Shown one piece after another: positions 1 to 13,200 of a DNA stretch of 64,000 bases. The notes beneath the pieces were generated by a model. The model had not been told where the DNA came from. It was given only the letters and a program-made list of their open reading frames with translations, and did no database searches. The first letter of the stretch is position 1, and each line of letters begins with the position of its first letter. Source of the DNA: Bursaphelenchus xylophilus (taxonomy: Eukaryota > Nematoda > Chromadorea > Rhabditida > Aphelenchoididae); contig CAJFCV020000006.1 in NCBI GenBank assembly GCA_904066235.2, positions 8,060,001-8,124,000 of the forward strand. The letters are read 5' to 3'. The translations under genes and the position numbers were made by a program.

Positions 1-1170
1 GTAATCGACCAGAACGCCTGAAGACGCTCCGAAAACTCTCCGCGACATTTTTTTGGGACCGAGTGTAAAAAATCAGTCGAAGGAAAGCGATTTGGGGAGA
101 TTAATGGGGCCAAATGGACGGGTCGACGGCAAAAAAGTTGCTCACTCCTCGGGGAGGGGCTTTTCAGACGGGCGAGACGAAAAAGAAGGGAAATTTTTCC
201 GTTACGATTGTTTTGGAGGGAACGGAGGTGCGCCAGGTGAGAAGCGGGACCTTTAAGTGACCTTCGCTTTTATTTTTAGAACACTGATTTTGGTGAGAGA
301 AGTCACATTCCTCGAGTGCCGCGCGGTTTACGGGATCAGAAGCCCTTCCTTTGGGAGCGGCGTTTCGGATTAGTCAATGGGAAAGTAATTGCGCAAATCC
401 ACTCAGCAAGGCAATTGCGCGCGAGCTTATAATAGTCAAAGCAATCCGCGAAAAGTTAACCATGATATGAGAGACATTTCATATCATAAAATACAATCTT
501 CGAAAACAAGATGACCATCAAAAGTCCGACCATTGAATCCAGACGGAAATCTCGCGATCAGTCAAAAACTTTTAAAAATTGAAGGGCCTAGGATTGTATT
601 CTTTCTTTTGTAAGACGGGAGAACGTTTGGACACAGCCCGGCCGAATTCAAGAGTTTTGTTCAGAGACTTTGGAACAGTCAAGAGAGTAGGCGGGCAGGA
701 AGGCAGCTCAAAGGGGAATTAACAAACACACAAAAGATTAAAAGACAATTAAATTGTTTATTCTCGCGAATTTGAATCCCACTGAGCAAGTTTTTGAAAT
801 TGGCCTTGTCTTTTGGGACGAGGTTTGTGGCCAATGATCAAGAGGAATGTAGGAAACAGAGGGAACTGCAAGAAACATCTCGACAACCCATTGAAACGTT
901 GCTTTATTCTGCCAATCGAGATACAGTAATCTTAATGTGGGATGTCAAGTTTTTGTGCAGAAACCATACTCTATGTTACTGATCTGGATTGTTCCTTTTG
1001 TTGAATATGGGTTGTTAAAAAGCAGCTACAGTAAACAGAAGTTTCCATTTTTTGGGACACCCTGTAAACACTCAAGTTCTTGGACCGTCTCTGGGAACAC
1101 GTTGGTTGGCAAGGATGATAAAAAAAACGTAAGGCAGAAATGTCAAATATGACACTGAATGAGATATTCG
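1..1170. other. Left flank, no gene recognised
   Basis: I see only short unconserved open frames here (the longest about 70 codons) with no recognisable domain or coherent splice pattern. The right end of the stretch probably contains the downstream flank of the minus-strand gene ending at 1225. An upstream exon of a gene lying off the left edge cannot be excluded. Confidence 0.5.
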
Positions 1171-1176
1171 TTTATT
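1171..1176 (-). terminator. Poly(A) signal of the 499-aa membrane protein gene
   Basis: The minus strand reads AATAAA about 50 nt downstream of the stop codon at 1225-1227. This is a normal distance for a short nematode 3' UTR. It is the only canonical hexamer I noticed close to that stop. Confidence 0.5.
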
Positions 1177-1224
1177 ACAACAGCCAAATTACGGTAATCT
1201 GAGATGTGAGGTGAACCAAGTTCA

Positions 1225-3928
1225 CTATGCCGATGCATTATCATATACCAAACGTCGACTAATTTTGTCGTAAACGAGATTTCCGTTGAAAACTTCAAAG
1301 AAATAAGTGTTGGAACCGAATCCGTCCTTGACTGTCAGAATACTGCTACATCTTCTTTTCAATTTTGCTAATTCACCTGCATATATCATTGTTTTCTTAA
1401 TCTTGAACATCCCATTTTCAATAAATGCAAACTAAAAGAAAGTCATAGTAAATTCTGCAAATTTGAATTAAAAATTGATGACTGAATGACTTACGGAGAC
1501 ATAAGAATTTTGATGGAAAGCATAAACCGATTCAGTCATTCGAATAGAATTCGAAATAGAAGTACTCCAAGTACTCCTCAGCATAGTGTGATCAGCACTT
1601 ATGTGAGTTAAGCCATCTTCTGTTCGAATTAATAATTGATTTGCCCATTGAAACATATCTTGGAAATGCCCATTTACTTCGTGCCATATACATTCTTTGG
1701 TCTTGGCATTGTAATACATGATATATGTGTCATGTTGGCATGAAAAGATCAAAAATAAATGCTCCTGATCCACAGAGATGTGTGGGCTTTGCAATTTCAC
1801 ACAAGTGTTTGGAGTTGATAGAACCTTTACTGGTTGATCCTGGCCTGGAGTCATGTAATGAATATCAACCGTATTATCGTACTTCCATTGAGCGCAATAA
1901 AGACGATCCGGTTTCTTGTCGTAGAACATAGCGTTTCTACGTTCTGTATCGCGCCTGTCCTAAAAAATATGTTGCGGCATCTTTGGGATATACAAATTAT
2001 ACAGGGTGGGCCACTCGAAACTGACAAGTTGTTTCTTTGAATTTCTCCGCGGAGACTCCGCCGATTTTTCCAAAATTTAGATTTTTCTGGAGCTGAGACC
2101 CGCCATTTTCAACCGACTTACTTTCAAGAAAATATATTTTGAATTGACCTTTCCATGCCTTCTCTAAGTTTTGAAAAATTATTTTCAGGCCGAAACCGCT
2201 AAAACTTGGAAAATTTTTGGAATAATTTTGAAAAATTGGTCATTTTTCCGAGTTCTTGGGTGAAATTTTCTTTGTTTTACCTCAGATAGTTATCAAATAT
2301 TGTTCCAAAAACAATTTTATTTAACAATCTGATTATAATGTTTCTATCTGAGTTATTATGCCCACCTCCTCTCGCATCACAACCTTGTAGTGGCTTTGAG
2401 AGTCATGAGCAGTTAAAATTACGTATCGTGGATACGTAATTTTAATTACGTATCGTGGATACGTAATTTTAATTACGTATCTGAGCTTCAAGATGCCCCA
2501 AGCCTGACTCGATAACGATTGACGTCGAATTTTTCAATCTTTGTTTGATTTTTTTTTTTTTTTTTTTTTTTTTGAGCGTTCGTGCCCTAATGGTAATACA
2601 AACAACCCTCTGGTGGCTTTCAATTTGCTTTAAACAAGTTTAAGGCCCACGATTTCGTAAGAAAAATCAAAAATTTTCCAAGTCCGAGAAAGTCAATTGA
2701 AAATCATTCCAAAAATTTTATAAGTTTTAGCGGTTTCGGCCCGAAAATAATTTTTCAAAACTTTGAAAAGGCATGGAAAGGTTAATTCAAAATATGTTTT
2801 TTTGAAATTCAGTCGGTTGAAAATGGCGGGTCTCAGCTCCAGAAAAATCTAAATTTTAGAAAAATCGGCAGAGCCTCCGCGGAGAAATTCAAAGAAACAA
2901 CTTGTCAGTTTCGAGTGGCCCACCCTGTACACTGAGATTTCCTGCAGTCACAGAAAAAGTTTATTTCTCACCTTTTTTTGCACATCCAACGTAAGCGAAA
3001 TTTTAGTCGTCTCTTGGTCTTCAAACTGCTTCTCATCGTTAGCAATAGTTACCACAATTCTACCCGTGTCACCGCTCTTACTTGGTATTGAAATTTCCAT
3101 AATACCGTCTCTCATTCCACCATAAGTCACAATAAATTCGATATTGAAAGTTTTCAGATCTGTAAATTTGCTCAAAAATAGGTTCTGCAGGAAGTTGTTA
3201 CAGGTCATTAGAACAGGTTCATTTTGAGGGAAGAAGGATGACGATTTATCCAAAATCAATCTGAAGGATGATGATCAGTGATTTTGATCCGTAAATCGAT
3301 CAGGTTACACTTTTCGAACTTACCGATAAATTTTTTCGGCGTTATTTAAATTGTGGCAATTCGTAATCCGATTTTGGGAACAACATTCTCTAAGTCTCTC
3401 GTTGGCGCTCTCAAAATCAAGATCTGCAGTGTGGTAAAGCCTCATAATTTGGTAAATTGTGAGTTTTGAAAAAACCGAATCCAATATCTAAAATCAAAAT
3501 GTGTCACAGTACTTTTAAATATTGAGATTTGTTTTACTGGTAATACAACTTACCCTCTGCGGGAGCTTTCTTATCAATCTGATCCCCATATCATTAGCAA
3601 TACTTTCAAAATTCAACAACTTTTTTGGTTTTTTTGGGACAACAGTATCATAGGCTCGGAGATCTGGATTACAATGTAAAATTATTTCTCGACATTCCTC
3701 TGTAATCCCCAACATAAATAGAAAAATACAAGATGTGACAACTGTAATTAAAAATCCAAGGCCATACAAGGCAGTTTTTGAAATTGAATAGGCAGTTTTA
3801 ACTCCATTGCAACTCCACTGTATTACTTTTAAAGCGAATAAAAGGCATTGTAGGGCGATTAATATGCAGATTTCGAAAGACGTTCTGACGAAAACACCCA
3901 ATATTTCCGAATAAAGTTGGTTTGTCAT
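1225..3928 (-). CDS. Two-TM membrane protein of unknown family, 499 aa
   Basis: Five exons join in phase: 3928-3554, 3487-3324, 3260-2972, 1959-1495 and 1431-1225, giving 1500 nt and 499 residues. Every junction has GTAAGT/GTGAGA-like donors and ..AG acceptors. The N-terminus has two strongly hydrophobic segments (about residues 17-36 and 54-74) separated by a short polar loop. The following ~420 residues are soluble-looking, with a Cys-containing region around 170 and a C-terminal half rich in short beta-like, aromatic segments that could form a propeller-type fold (inference only). I do not recognise the family. The gene is head-to-head with the Na+/H+ exchanger, about 400 bp between start codons, so the two may share a promoter. 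Intron 3 (1012 nt) is long only because it contains a transposon; the other introns are 63-66 nt. The ATG at 3928 is chosen because it opens the longest frame; no earlier exon was seen. Confidence 0.8.
2002..2927. mobile_element. Non-autonomous DNA transposon with long terminal inverted repeats (MITE-like)
   Basis: The first ~240 bp and the last ~240 bp are near-perfect reverse complements of each other, starting CAGGGTGGGCCACTCG at the left and ending with its complement at the right. Both ends are flanked by TA (2000-2001 and 2928-2929), the target-site duplication used by Tc1/mariner-superfamily elements. The interior has no transposase. It holds a 25-bp T run (2549-2573) and a palindromic tandem repeat. 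The element lies inside intron 3 of the minus-strand membrane protein gene. The superfamily assignment rests on the TA duplication only. Confidence 0.85.
2413..2480. repeat. Tandem 27-bp palindromic repeat inside the transposon
   Basis: A unit containing TTACGTATCGTGGATACGTAA repeats about 2.4 times with AT-rich spacers. The unit is itself an inverted repeat (TTACGTATC / GATACGTAA around a central GTG), so a single strand could form a hairpin. It sits at the centre of the larger inverted-repeat element. Confidence 0.85.
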
Positions 3929-4326
3929 AGAGAATATGGGAGGTTATAACAGGCAAAAAATCGTCGGCATAAAAGAACGCGACTAAAAGAAAGCTTGGTC
4001 TCGCGCTGACGTTTGCTTAGCCCTCTCTGTTGACCAATGCTGACATCATCATTAGTTTCAAAATTGCATTTATTTGAAATAAATATTTACTTCACATTTC
4101 CGATGTGCATAAAACTTAAAAAAAAATTCTGCGTATTTTACGAGTGAGTGTCAATGCAAATAAAGGCATCACTTTATCTCAACCCATAAAAGCATAATTT
4201 TGATGAAACTCATTAAAGTTTTTATTAACGAGCCGAAAGCGTTACGGTTCATTATTTTCATCAAAGAAAGAAACAACGGCTTGTTGCTGAAGTTGCCGAA
4301 ATTTTTAATTTTTCTGATTATTTATC
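3929..4326. promoter_or_regulatory. Divergent intergenic region, probable bidirectional promoter
   Basis: This 398-bp gap separates two divergently transcribed genes, the 499-aa membrane protein (minus) and the Na+/H+ exchanger (plus). It is AT-rich, without an ORF of note. It includes TTTATC/TGATAA-type GATA-factor words (for example around 4171 and 4321). In C. elegans some nhx genes are intestinal and GATA-controlled; applying that here is inference. Confidence 0.45.
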
Positions 4327-7236
4327 ATGCTGTTGAAACTATTTCTATTACAGCTCCCTGGCTTCATATTTGCTGATGGAGTTAAAATCGCGTCGTTTAG
4401 ATTTGAATACGTAAAAGCCGAGTTAATCCTAGCTCTGTTTATCTTGCTGATCGGATTTTTCAAACTTTGTAAGTGATAAATATAATGTAATGAAGGTAAT
4501 TTAGTATATCATCATTACAAATATCCGAGAGCGCTAATTCCGGAAAGCTGTTGTCTCATTATCCTCGGAATCCTGCTTGGGCTGGTGTTTTTGTGAGTCC
4601 AAGAAGCGATTACAAAATACGATATAAACACATTTACAGTTACTTCAACACAGATAGCCACACGAATGCCGTTAAGTTTCTGGAGTTTGATTCAAAAATC
4701 TTCTTCTTTTTCCTTTTGCCGCCGTAAGAAGATGGCTATATAAGAGATATACATAAAAATGTGTTTAGAATTATCCTCGAATCGGCCTACAGTTTGAACG
4801 ACAAGGCGTTCTATCATAATGTTGATACGATCATTGTCTTCGCCGTTATTGTAAGAGGATCTTTTCATCGCATACAAGGCAACTTTAGGGCACAATAATG
4901 AATATAATCCTTGTTGGCGGTTCCCTGATTGCATTGGACAGATTTGGTTTGTTCGGGACGTTAGGATTCAGTTCTTTGGATTGTCTTTTGTTTGCCTCTC
5001 TGATTGCTGCAGTTGATCCAGTCGCGGTAACTTTGAGCTAATTTTATTATTTTGAGTACAGGTACTGGCAATATTCACAGAAGTCGGGGTCAACAAAACT
5101 TTGTATTTTATGGTCTTTGGGGAGTCATTACTCAATGGTAAGCTTTAATAAGAAACAAACGGCATTTGCGGCTATTTTGTCAGGCGTTAATGATGATTAT
5201 CTTACTTTAGATGCTGTCACTGTCGTGTGTTATCAGTTGATTGGCGATTACAAACAACTGGAGGCAATTACCATTTTCGATGTAAGTAAATTAATAAGTC
5301 GTCAACTCTCAGGTTTTTATGGGGTTCGCTTCATTTCTGAGTGTCAGTTTTGGTGGATTATTGATCGGAGTTCTCAGTGGGCTACTTTCCTCTTACGTTA
5401 CCAAGTTTACGATCAGTGCTAGAGGTAATGAAATGTAAACATAACGTTCAGGACAATTTAGTTGTGGAGCCTGTAATTTGCCTTGGAACTGCTTACCTTT
5501 CTTATGCCTGCAGCGAATTATTTCATTTCTCTGGAATTATTGCGTAAGATCAATCAACAGTAATTCTATTATATCATAGAATAATATGTTGCGGCATAGT
5601 CCAAGCAAGATATACCATGAAAAATCTGTCAGCCAAATCAAACATTTCCATCTCTTATGCAGTGAAAGTAATCAGTTCCGTCTCAGAATCCCTGATTTTT
5701 ATTATCCTGGGAGTAATGCTGGTGAATGAAAAGAATTGGTTTTGGAGTGATTGGCACCCCGTTTTTGCTTTTACTTCTCTCATTCTTTGCGTTTTGGCAA
5801 GGTTCTTGGGTATGTTATTGGTAATAAATTTAACTTTTTTAGTCGTATTTGGGTTGAGTTACATTGTGAACAAGGCGACTAGTGGAAATCGCTATATATC
5901 CTTCAAAGAGCAAATTACTATGGTAAGAAATACTTTTTTGTCATCCAAAAATATACTTCTTCTCTAGGCGTACGGTGGACTTCGCGGGGCAGTCTCTTTT
6001 TGCTTGGCCTTTATGATCAGCGATGAAAGTCCGGCCAAGTCTACAATCTTGGCAGCCACTTATCTTGTCATCCTCTTTACTGTTTTTGTTCAGGTAGGCT
6101 CAAAATATTCACCATCAAAGGCAATGATATTTCCAGGGATGCAGCATTGAAGGAATGGTTAAGGTTTTGAATATTACGCTTGCTAAGAAAGATGATCAAT
6201 ACAAATTATTCAAGGCCTTTAACAAGGGAATGGTCGGGCATTTGGCTGAAGGAGTTGAGGAGATCCTTGGCGTCAGCAACACTTCTATTTTTGTGAGTAA
6301 TGAATGGTCGTGCTAAAGTGGGGTTTTACAGAAGACGATAGGAGAGATCAACAAAAAATATATCCAGCCGTGTTTGGAGAGGGATTACCAGAGAAAAGAA
6401 GCGTACGATCGGCTGGTATCTTTGGAGAATGAGGCGAGACTGAAGTAAGTAGCTTCTAATCAGCGATATAAAACTTTCTCAGGGAAAGTCTTCTGGATAA
6501 CAGCACTATTACCCGGAATATTCATCTTGGTATAGCGTAAGTGTCAGATTCAATTTGAATTTTAATTTTGAAACGGTTAAATTGTCTTTTAGCGGAAGTA
6601 AAGCAACCTTTGACATTGTAAATGAGCATAATGAAGAATTGGCTCGGAAGAAATCACACGGGGACAAGATCAAGATCGAAATGACTGATGAGGTGAGTGA
6701 AAACATCGAAGCGGAGGTGGACGACCTCATGAATAATATTGATAAGATAAATGCACTAGTCAGTGGAAGTTATAATGTAAGTGCAAGTGGTTTAATATTA
6801 CATTTGTAGTATCATCCCGACAGAAATCTGACCAATGACGATGACCTGGATCGAAGACACAGCATCAAAGCTTGGCAACGACAGATTGACCGATTGAAGG
6901 ATCTGAGTTTCCATGAAACGTATGTTTTTGCTGCAGGGACATAAGCCGAGTGTTGGTCGATGGAAATTCGGGGAAGATCGCAGGAGAATCACAGACGAAT
7001 TTAGTTTGGTAGAACTCGGATATACTCAAATCTCAGACTTTGCCGAACCCTGGGGTTTTTGGTCACCAAATTTTCTAAATGATGTTTACAAAATTGATGA
7101 CTTTGTTTCTGATTTCAGCAAAAAGAAACGTCGATTACTGGGTCTGAGAAGAAGCAGCAATGTGAAGAAGATGAGTATGCGCCATGGAATCCTTGCGACT
7201 TCGGCTGGAGCTATGACTGTTGGAAACAAGTCCTGA
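4327..7236 (+). CDS. nhx: Na+/H+ exchanger (NHX/NHE family, CPA1), 681 aa
   Basis: Eighteen exons join in phase: 4327-4468, 4505-4592, 4640-4723, 4769-4850, 4889-5026, 5062-5137, 5211-5281, 5313-5424, 5462-5543, 5580-5809, 5843-5922, 5968-6093, 6137-6292, 6332-6444, 6483-6536, 6593-6776, 6810-6919 and 7119-7236. The protein exchanges Na+ for H+ across a membrane and controls pH. It has a signal peptide (1-16), then about 12 membrane segments. Family signatures are the PESCCLIILGILLG segment in exon 2, LLPP in exon 3, AAVDPVAV (about 171-179), GESLLND with the transport Asn-Asp pair at 203-204 (spanning an exon junction) and GGLRGAVSF (about 398-406). The C-terminal ~230 residues are a charged cytoplasmic tail with coiled-coil-like stretches. 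The ATG is the first after an in-frame stop at 4315. The 3' end is the least certain part: a 72-nt open block at 6937-7008 keeps frame, but joining it to exon 17 would need a 17-nt intron, so I left it out. Nematodes have several nhx paralogues and I cannot say which this is. Confidence 0.93.
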
Positions 7237-10200
7237 CAGTGTCTACAAGCGAGAAATTGTATCTTCCGCCTGCTTATTTTGATCGATTAAATTAATATTC
7301 CAATTTCCTGACTGAATACCGATGTTGTTGTTGTCAGCGGCACCCCTGTTTTGGGGGAATCTGTTTTCGTTTTCCATCCGATCGAATTTCGGTGCCATTC
7401 TTTTCTCTTGGCCTTCGCTTTTTATTCGATACCCTCGCTTTAAATGGCACTTTTGAATGCGCAATTTCCCTGGGATGGAAGGGGAAGAAAGGAAGGAAGG
7501 GAAAGATTGTTTACACCAAAACATTCATTTACATGGTAATGGGTAAAAATAAATTATTTGTTATTGAATACAGCATGTGCATACCGGGTACGGGAAAGGG
7601 GGATCGGGTTTCATTCACATTCAGGGAGGTCTACATACAGGACTGAAGGAATTGAAAATGAAGAGAGGGGATTCGTCATTTCAAGAGGTGATTTCGGTGG
7701 AAAAGCGGTAAACATTGCATAAGGGAAATCAAAAGCTACTGTCAGAATGTTTAACAATTTTACAATTGTAAGTCGGAAACTCGCCGAACAGGATAAAAGA
7801 GGGGCCAAATTTTGTGTTATTCCATTTTTAGGCAAGTATAATCAAATCTAAAACTCAAAATTTCGAAACTTCTACTACAATCAAGTCTAAATTTTAAAAT
7901 TATAAAGGTTTTATTCTGAAATATCTTTTTGCTACTGTCGACATAACTCTTATGGCCCTTTGTATTCCATCTAAAAACATTTTCTTTTCAAAAATCACAA
8001 AAAATGAGAGCATGTGTATTGGAAATGGCGGACAATAATGCTGGCCTTTGACGTTGCTTTCATATTATACAATCTTCTTCTTTCGGATGACGCATTTGTT
8101 TTTAAATTATTTTTTGGCGGCCTTCTGCAAATGTCATAAACATTTTTGGAACACAAATTATGCAAATTAGGCGCGGTGAGAGGCTCTGATTGCGAGAGGA
8201 AAAGAGTGGGCCGTTTTCATGGCAATTAGAAGGAGGGAATCTGCTGGTCTGGGGTCTCTCAAGGGGCAATACTCCCTTGATTTTATGTCAGACAATCAAG
8301 GGTACTGTAGATTATATTGTAGGGGAAAACCCTTCAATTATCCAATTTTTTAAAAATACGATGACAAAAGGTATCTTTTTTCGGCACGTTGGGTCTTCAG
8401 CTTCCGACCGGGTGTAAATATATGTTACTTTTTAAGTAAATGTAACTGTAATTATGTATGTCAATTAAATTTCTTGTATCCCACATTTCTAATCTTCACT
8501 CTTCTTTTTGCATGTTTATTAATATCAATATCCTTAAAAATAAGGCGCTCATTTGCATTGCAAATTTACAGTGGTTGGACACGAATGAATTCCCGATCTC
8601 CTCAGCTCACATTTATCTTTAATTTAAGGACATTTGGTATTTATTAATTGCGTGACCAGTGCCAAGTACAGAAATATAAGGCCAAAAGTCGTTAACATGG
8701 GGCCAAGAGTTGAAGATGTGGCCATCTGACAGATGGGCCAAACTTGGCGATACTTTTACTACTTTTATTTCTGCATATTTGAGCATTTTGGACCCACTTC
8801 TATCTATTCGTTGCAGTTTTTCCAAATTTTAAAAATCTTTTGATTGAAATTTTGGAGTATTTACATAATCCATGAGTAATATCCTTGCGAAATCTCTCCA
8901 TTAACCGGTCATTCTCTCCCTTTGCACACCTTTGAAGCCCATTTCGAAAAAAAGAACGATAAAGATCTTTCTCAGGGAACGATTTCGAAAGATTGGTCAT
9001 TTTGGAAAGGCCATTTGGATGAAGATTATTCATAAGATTGTGAAACCGGAGGACCAATTGGGAGAGGGGGTTTTGAAATCTGGGATCTGCAAAAAAGCGA
9101 GTACTGTAAAAGTTCCGGAAATAATGAGTTGAAGAATGTTTGATTACTCGTTACAGTATGCCAAAATTGACGGATTTAAATTGCTGATAACTTGAAAAAA
9201 TGCTTCCAAATGTTCAAAAATTATAAAATTAGGTCCTCATATTTTTGTCATAAAAAACGTGGCAAAAGTGGGATCCCCTGTAGATCAACAAAACATAATT
9301 CTTTTCAATTTTGGTCTATTATTTTCCAATTTATCTGCAAAATAAATCTTTCAGGTCTGGCAGAATCGAGCCAAAAGTGCTGGGTTACCCCTTCCTGGCC
9401 CGTGCCTGCATAATTTAGGCCAACCTTTCTTTTCCTTCCTAAATGTCTTCTTTTTTCTTATTTTTCCAAATTTTTTTTATTCTGAGTTCTGTTTCTGAAA
9501 AGGGATGATCAATTCCTCTCCAAATGGGTATTCAAAATCTTTTTTTCTCTGTTTTTATGAGTAATTTTTTTGGTAATTAGTTGTTACATGACTCGAGATC
9601 GTGTCATGAAAAGGAGGGAGAAGAGGGGATCCTTTTATTCGAACAAGAAGAGTTCGAAAGTTCAATTCGACCGAAATTACACTCGAATCTTCGAATGGAG
9701 GGATGACCTCGAAGATCTCTTGAGTTGTGTCGGATTGGCTTAATTGAGTTGTTTTTTGAATGTAGACCTGAACTTAACAGTTCTCTTTGACTCTTTGAAC
9801 CGTGAAAAGCAGAAAAAAAGTAAAAGTTTTTATAAAATACGCCCGAAAACAGAGTTAAATGGGTACTGTAAGAGAAGGGAAATGGGAAATCAAATCAAAA
9901 TTGATGGATATTGGAATGGTGTTACAATAATTGTTTTATTTTCCAACCAGTTTTATGAGAGAAACCAAAGAATTCGTTGAAAATTGTGATAAATCGATGT
10001 GAAATCTGTTTGGATATCACTCTGTTGATCAAATTACAGTTGGTTTCACACTCTTTTTTGTTGATTAAATTGTAGTTTTCTCAGGAATCAAAGCCTGAAA
10101 GCACTCATAATGATGTAATCTTGCATTTTCCAAGAATTCCAAGCCTTTAATCTGAATTTCGAACCGCTTTATCATTCGTCTGACCTCTTATCTTTCGCTT

Positions 10201-13200
10201 TCGGGAAGTCCAAGACGCTGGAAAGGTCCAAATAAAACGATCAGAGTGTTTAGAACACTTTATTCATACGAAAAGCGGGTCCCTAAGCTGTTAAAGACGA
10301 ACCTGGTGTTGATAAGGGTGTGAAAGTGGTGGTTTAGCCGCAGGCAATGTTGCTATCTGACTTTCTAATTTCGTAATTCGGCCCGATTTCCCGTTTCCCC
10401 TCAGGGTTTGAACAATATTTTTGCTGTTTGCACTCGGCCCAATATGCAAATGCACCCTGGGGGCCTATTTTCGGGCCAAAGTGCAAAAGTGCCGGCCTTA
10501 TTTTTTGAGAATTAAATTTATTGAAAATGTTTTTTCGGACGATGAAATCCATCAAAAGTCTCGCCTCCCCCGAGGGCATTGTTTTTTCATCTAAATATAC
10601 ATGTTCTTCTCTGTAAAAGTGTTACCAAATATCTTGTGCTTGTCCATTAAAATCACGTCGATTTTGATTTTCGGCCCGAGATTTGAGGGCCCTTGACTTG
10701 GCCATCTTTGATTTGTGGACACAACTTTTTGATTGCACGGTGCAGCCACCACTTGATCGGCCGTTTTGAGTGCGAATTAAGAAGTAGGGCCGGGGCAAAC
10801 AAAGCGAATTATTCAAAAATTTGCACAAAAAGACGACTTTCGGCGACAAAAAAAGCGCAGCATGACATGCGACAAACACGCCGGCGACAAGAAAAGCGGC
10901 ATTTTTGAAGTGGCGACAAGGCTGTCGCGGGAAAAGGGCAATGATCCATCTCCATCTTTGGCGAGCCTCAAATTTCGGTTTTTAAAGGCGAATTTTGGAA
11001 TCCAGAGAGACGAATTTTGCCGGCTGGGGGCTTCCTTAGCATTCAAACATCTGAAAAGTTGCTTTCCTTGACTTAATTACCTAAAACAAGGTACAAATTC
11101 TCTTCCGACCCGATTTCCGACCAAAAATCGAATGGGGAACTTCCTGATTGTGACGTCTTTCTTCCCTCAAAATGGCGTTTCAAATTTATTTTTGGTAATT
11201 TTGCCGCTGGGACTTCCGTTTTAACTTGCTTTCAAATTTTGCCGCCGGCATAATGGTGCATGGCACTGTGCGTAATTTGATTTGGACTGCACGGTGCGGC
11301 CACTGATTGGGTGATGATTAGGAAAAAATTGGGATACTTCTCCGGAATCTGGAGTTACTTTACCCGCCAAGGCCATCTCCAAATTTGGTAATTTTCGATA
11401 ATTCCCGCGCCCCCCCCCCCCTTTTTTTGAGATTTTTTAATTTTTAATGCACTCAATTAGTGACAATATTGCATAGAATATTATTTGTGTTTGTCGTATT
11501 AGTGTTTACAGTTGAAGGGCATTTTGAGTGTAATTTAATGAGTATGTTTTCGAGCAGGAGTTGTTTTCCATTCATTCAGTACCTGCTTATTGTCATTTTT
11601 TGCTCAGAAACGCCCTTTTAGTCAAAAGTTCTTTGTACTTTCTGTATAGAAGTGGTCGAGATGTGCACTTTGAAGAGTTTTCTCTATAATTATTGCATTT
11701 TCGTTGCTTGTCATGGGAGAAAAATTTCGAATTAAACTACTTTCGACTACTTTTTTCGTATCATTATCGTATAAATTTTGTTTTTTACACGAAAAACATC
11801 ACAAATCTATTCTTTTTCTAGCCATTTTGCGTTCGTATATCTCCAGGATATCCGAATTTCCGCCTTTTTTTACTGACTTTCTCCCCTCGAATGCCCGGAG
11901 AAACCGATTCGGCGGCCGAAACGCGGCCTCTGAGCGGTGAATTCGACCGGTAAATTGGGTGACAAAGGGGGTGCCATGCACTTTTTGGTCGTGTCGCTCT
12001 CGAATTGTCACGGTTGGTTGGGTGGAAAAGCAACTCCGAACCGATCCTTTGACGGAATCCATTTCGTGTTGCTTGAATGCGTCGACGGAACAAAAGAATC
12101 CGCGTTCGAAACGACCGTTTTCCGAAGCCCAATTACCGTAACCAAGTGGCGCAGACAATGGTGCGGGATTTGCGGAGTAATAAGCGCGCAAAATGAAGTC
12201 GAAAAGAGTAAATTTTGGATGGAAATGTGGAAAAAAGTGTATTTAATCGGGAAAAATGGTCCAAAGATGTCATATGTGTGAATGACAAAGCTTCTGATGT
12301 CTCAGTCTTTAAAATTCTATTTGAACGCCAAATTAAGGGAAACGAAAGTGCGATTAGATGATAGAAATGTAAAACAGAAGAGCAGTTTACACAATGATGT
12401 TGCGATCTGAGGCAGCACTTTCTTGAAGCCTCTAATTTCTTTCATTTTTCAAATTCCACTACCTCAATTTGTAAAGAAACGATGTTTGAGACAGAAAATT
12501 GCCAGTTTACAACTCCAGCCTACACTTAGGTACACTTAAATTACAGACCCCGGCCCTGGAATTAAATCGTGACGTGCCCAATTTTCTTTCCAATTCACTA
12601 CAAAGCCGTGTTTCTTGGTCACAAACTACCCGCGGTTACCGTAACCATGCATGTCAGTTGATATTGGATCGTATACGACCACTTTTTTGTCTGGCGATTT
12701 GCCCATAAAAGTCGTTTCTTTTATGGTTCCCGTGATTTGTTGCGATTTTCCCTCACATAAAACTTGGGGCGGCGCGGAAAGTAATGTTCATGTTCATCTA
12801 CCGTAACCCAGCGTGCTCTTTGCCTGACCGAACCGGGGTCGCTGACAAGCGAAGGTTATTGTCCCAATCTTAAAGAGTAATTTTGGGCCCAAAAAAAGGG
12901 AAATGTTGCCAATGTCGGTCGTAAAATCGTGCCCTTAGAGCCTTCGGGTTATGACAGTCCATAAAAGGCACGAGAATGGGGGACACGGAAGCCGCGAATG
13001 TTGCCAAGCCCTTTCCGGCGCCCCATTGTAAAGTAAATCCTGCAAAGTTAATGGGCCCGTAGATGGTCGTATTTGAGGGCTCTGTTGACATGTCCTTTCT
13101 CGGCGGATAACCGGTCATTAAATTGGCGTTTTATGGCGTTGAATGACCTCGTTCCGCAAATGAGTCCATTTTCTGCGGGGCGCTCTTTGAATGGGCTTGA

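Noticed and set aside
6920..7008. A 72-nt in-frame block in the exchanger gene that could be a cassette exon (6937-7008)
   Set aside because: Joining it to exon 17 would need a 17-nt intron, well below the shortest supported intron here (31 nt); exon 17 joins 7119 in phase without it.
11799..12281. Overlapping open frames of 104-130 codons on both strands
   Set aside because: They overlap in several phases with no homology, as expected from a GC-richer non-coding block.
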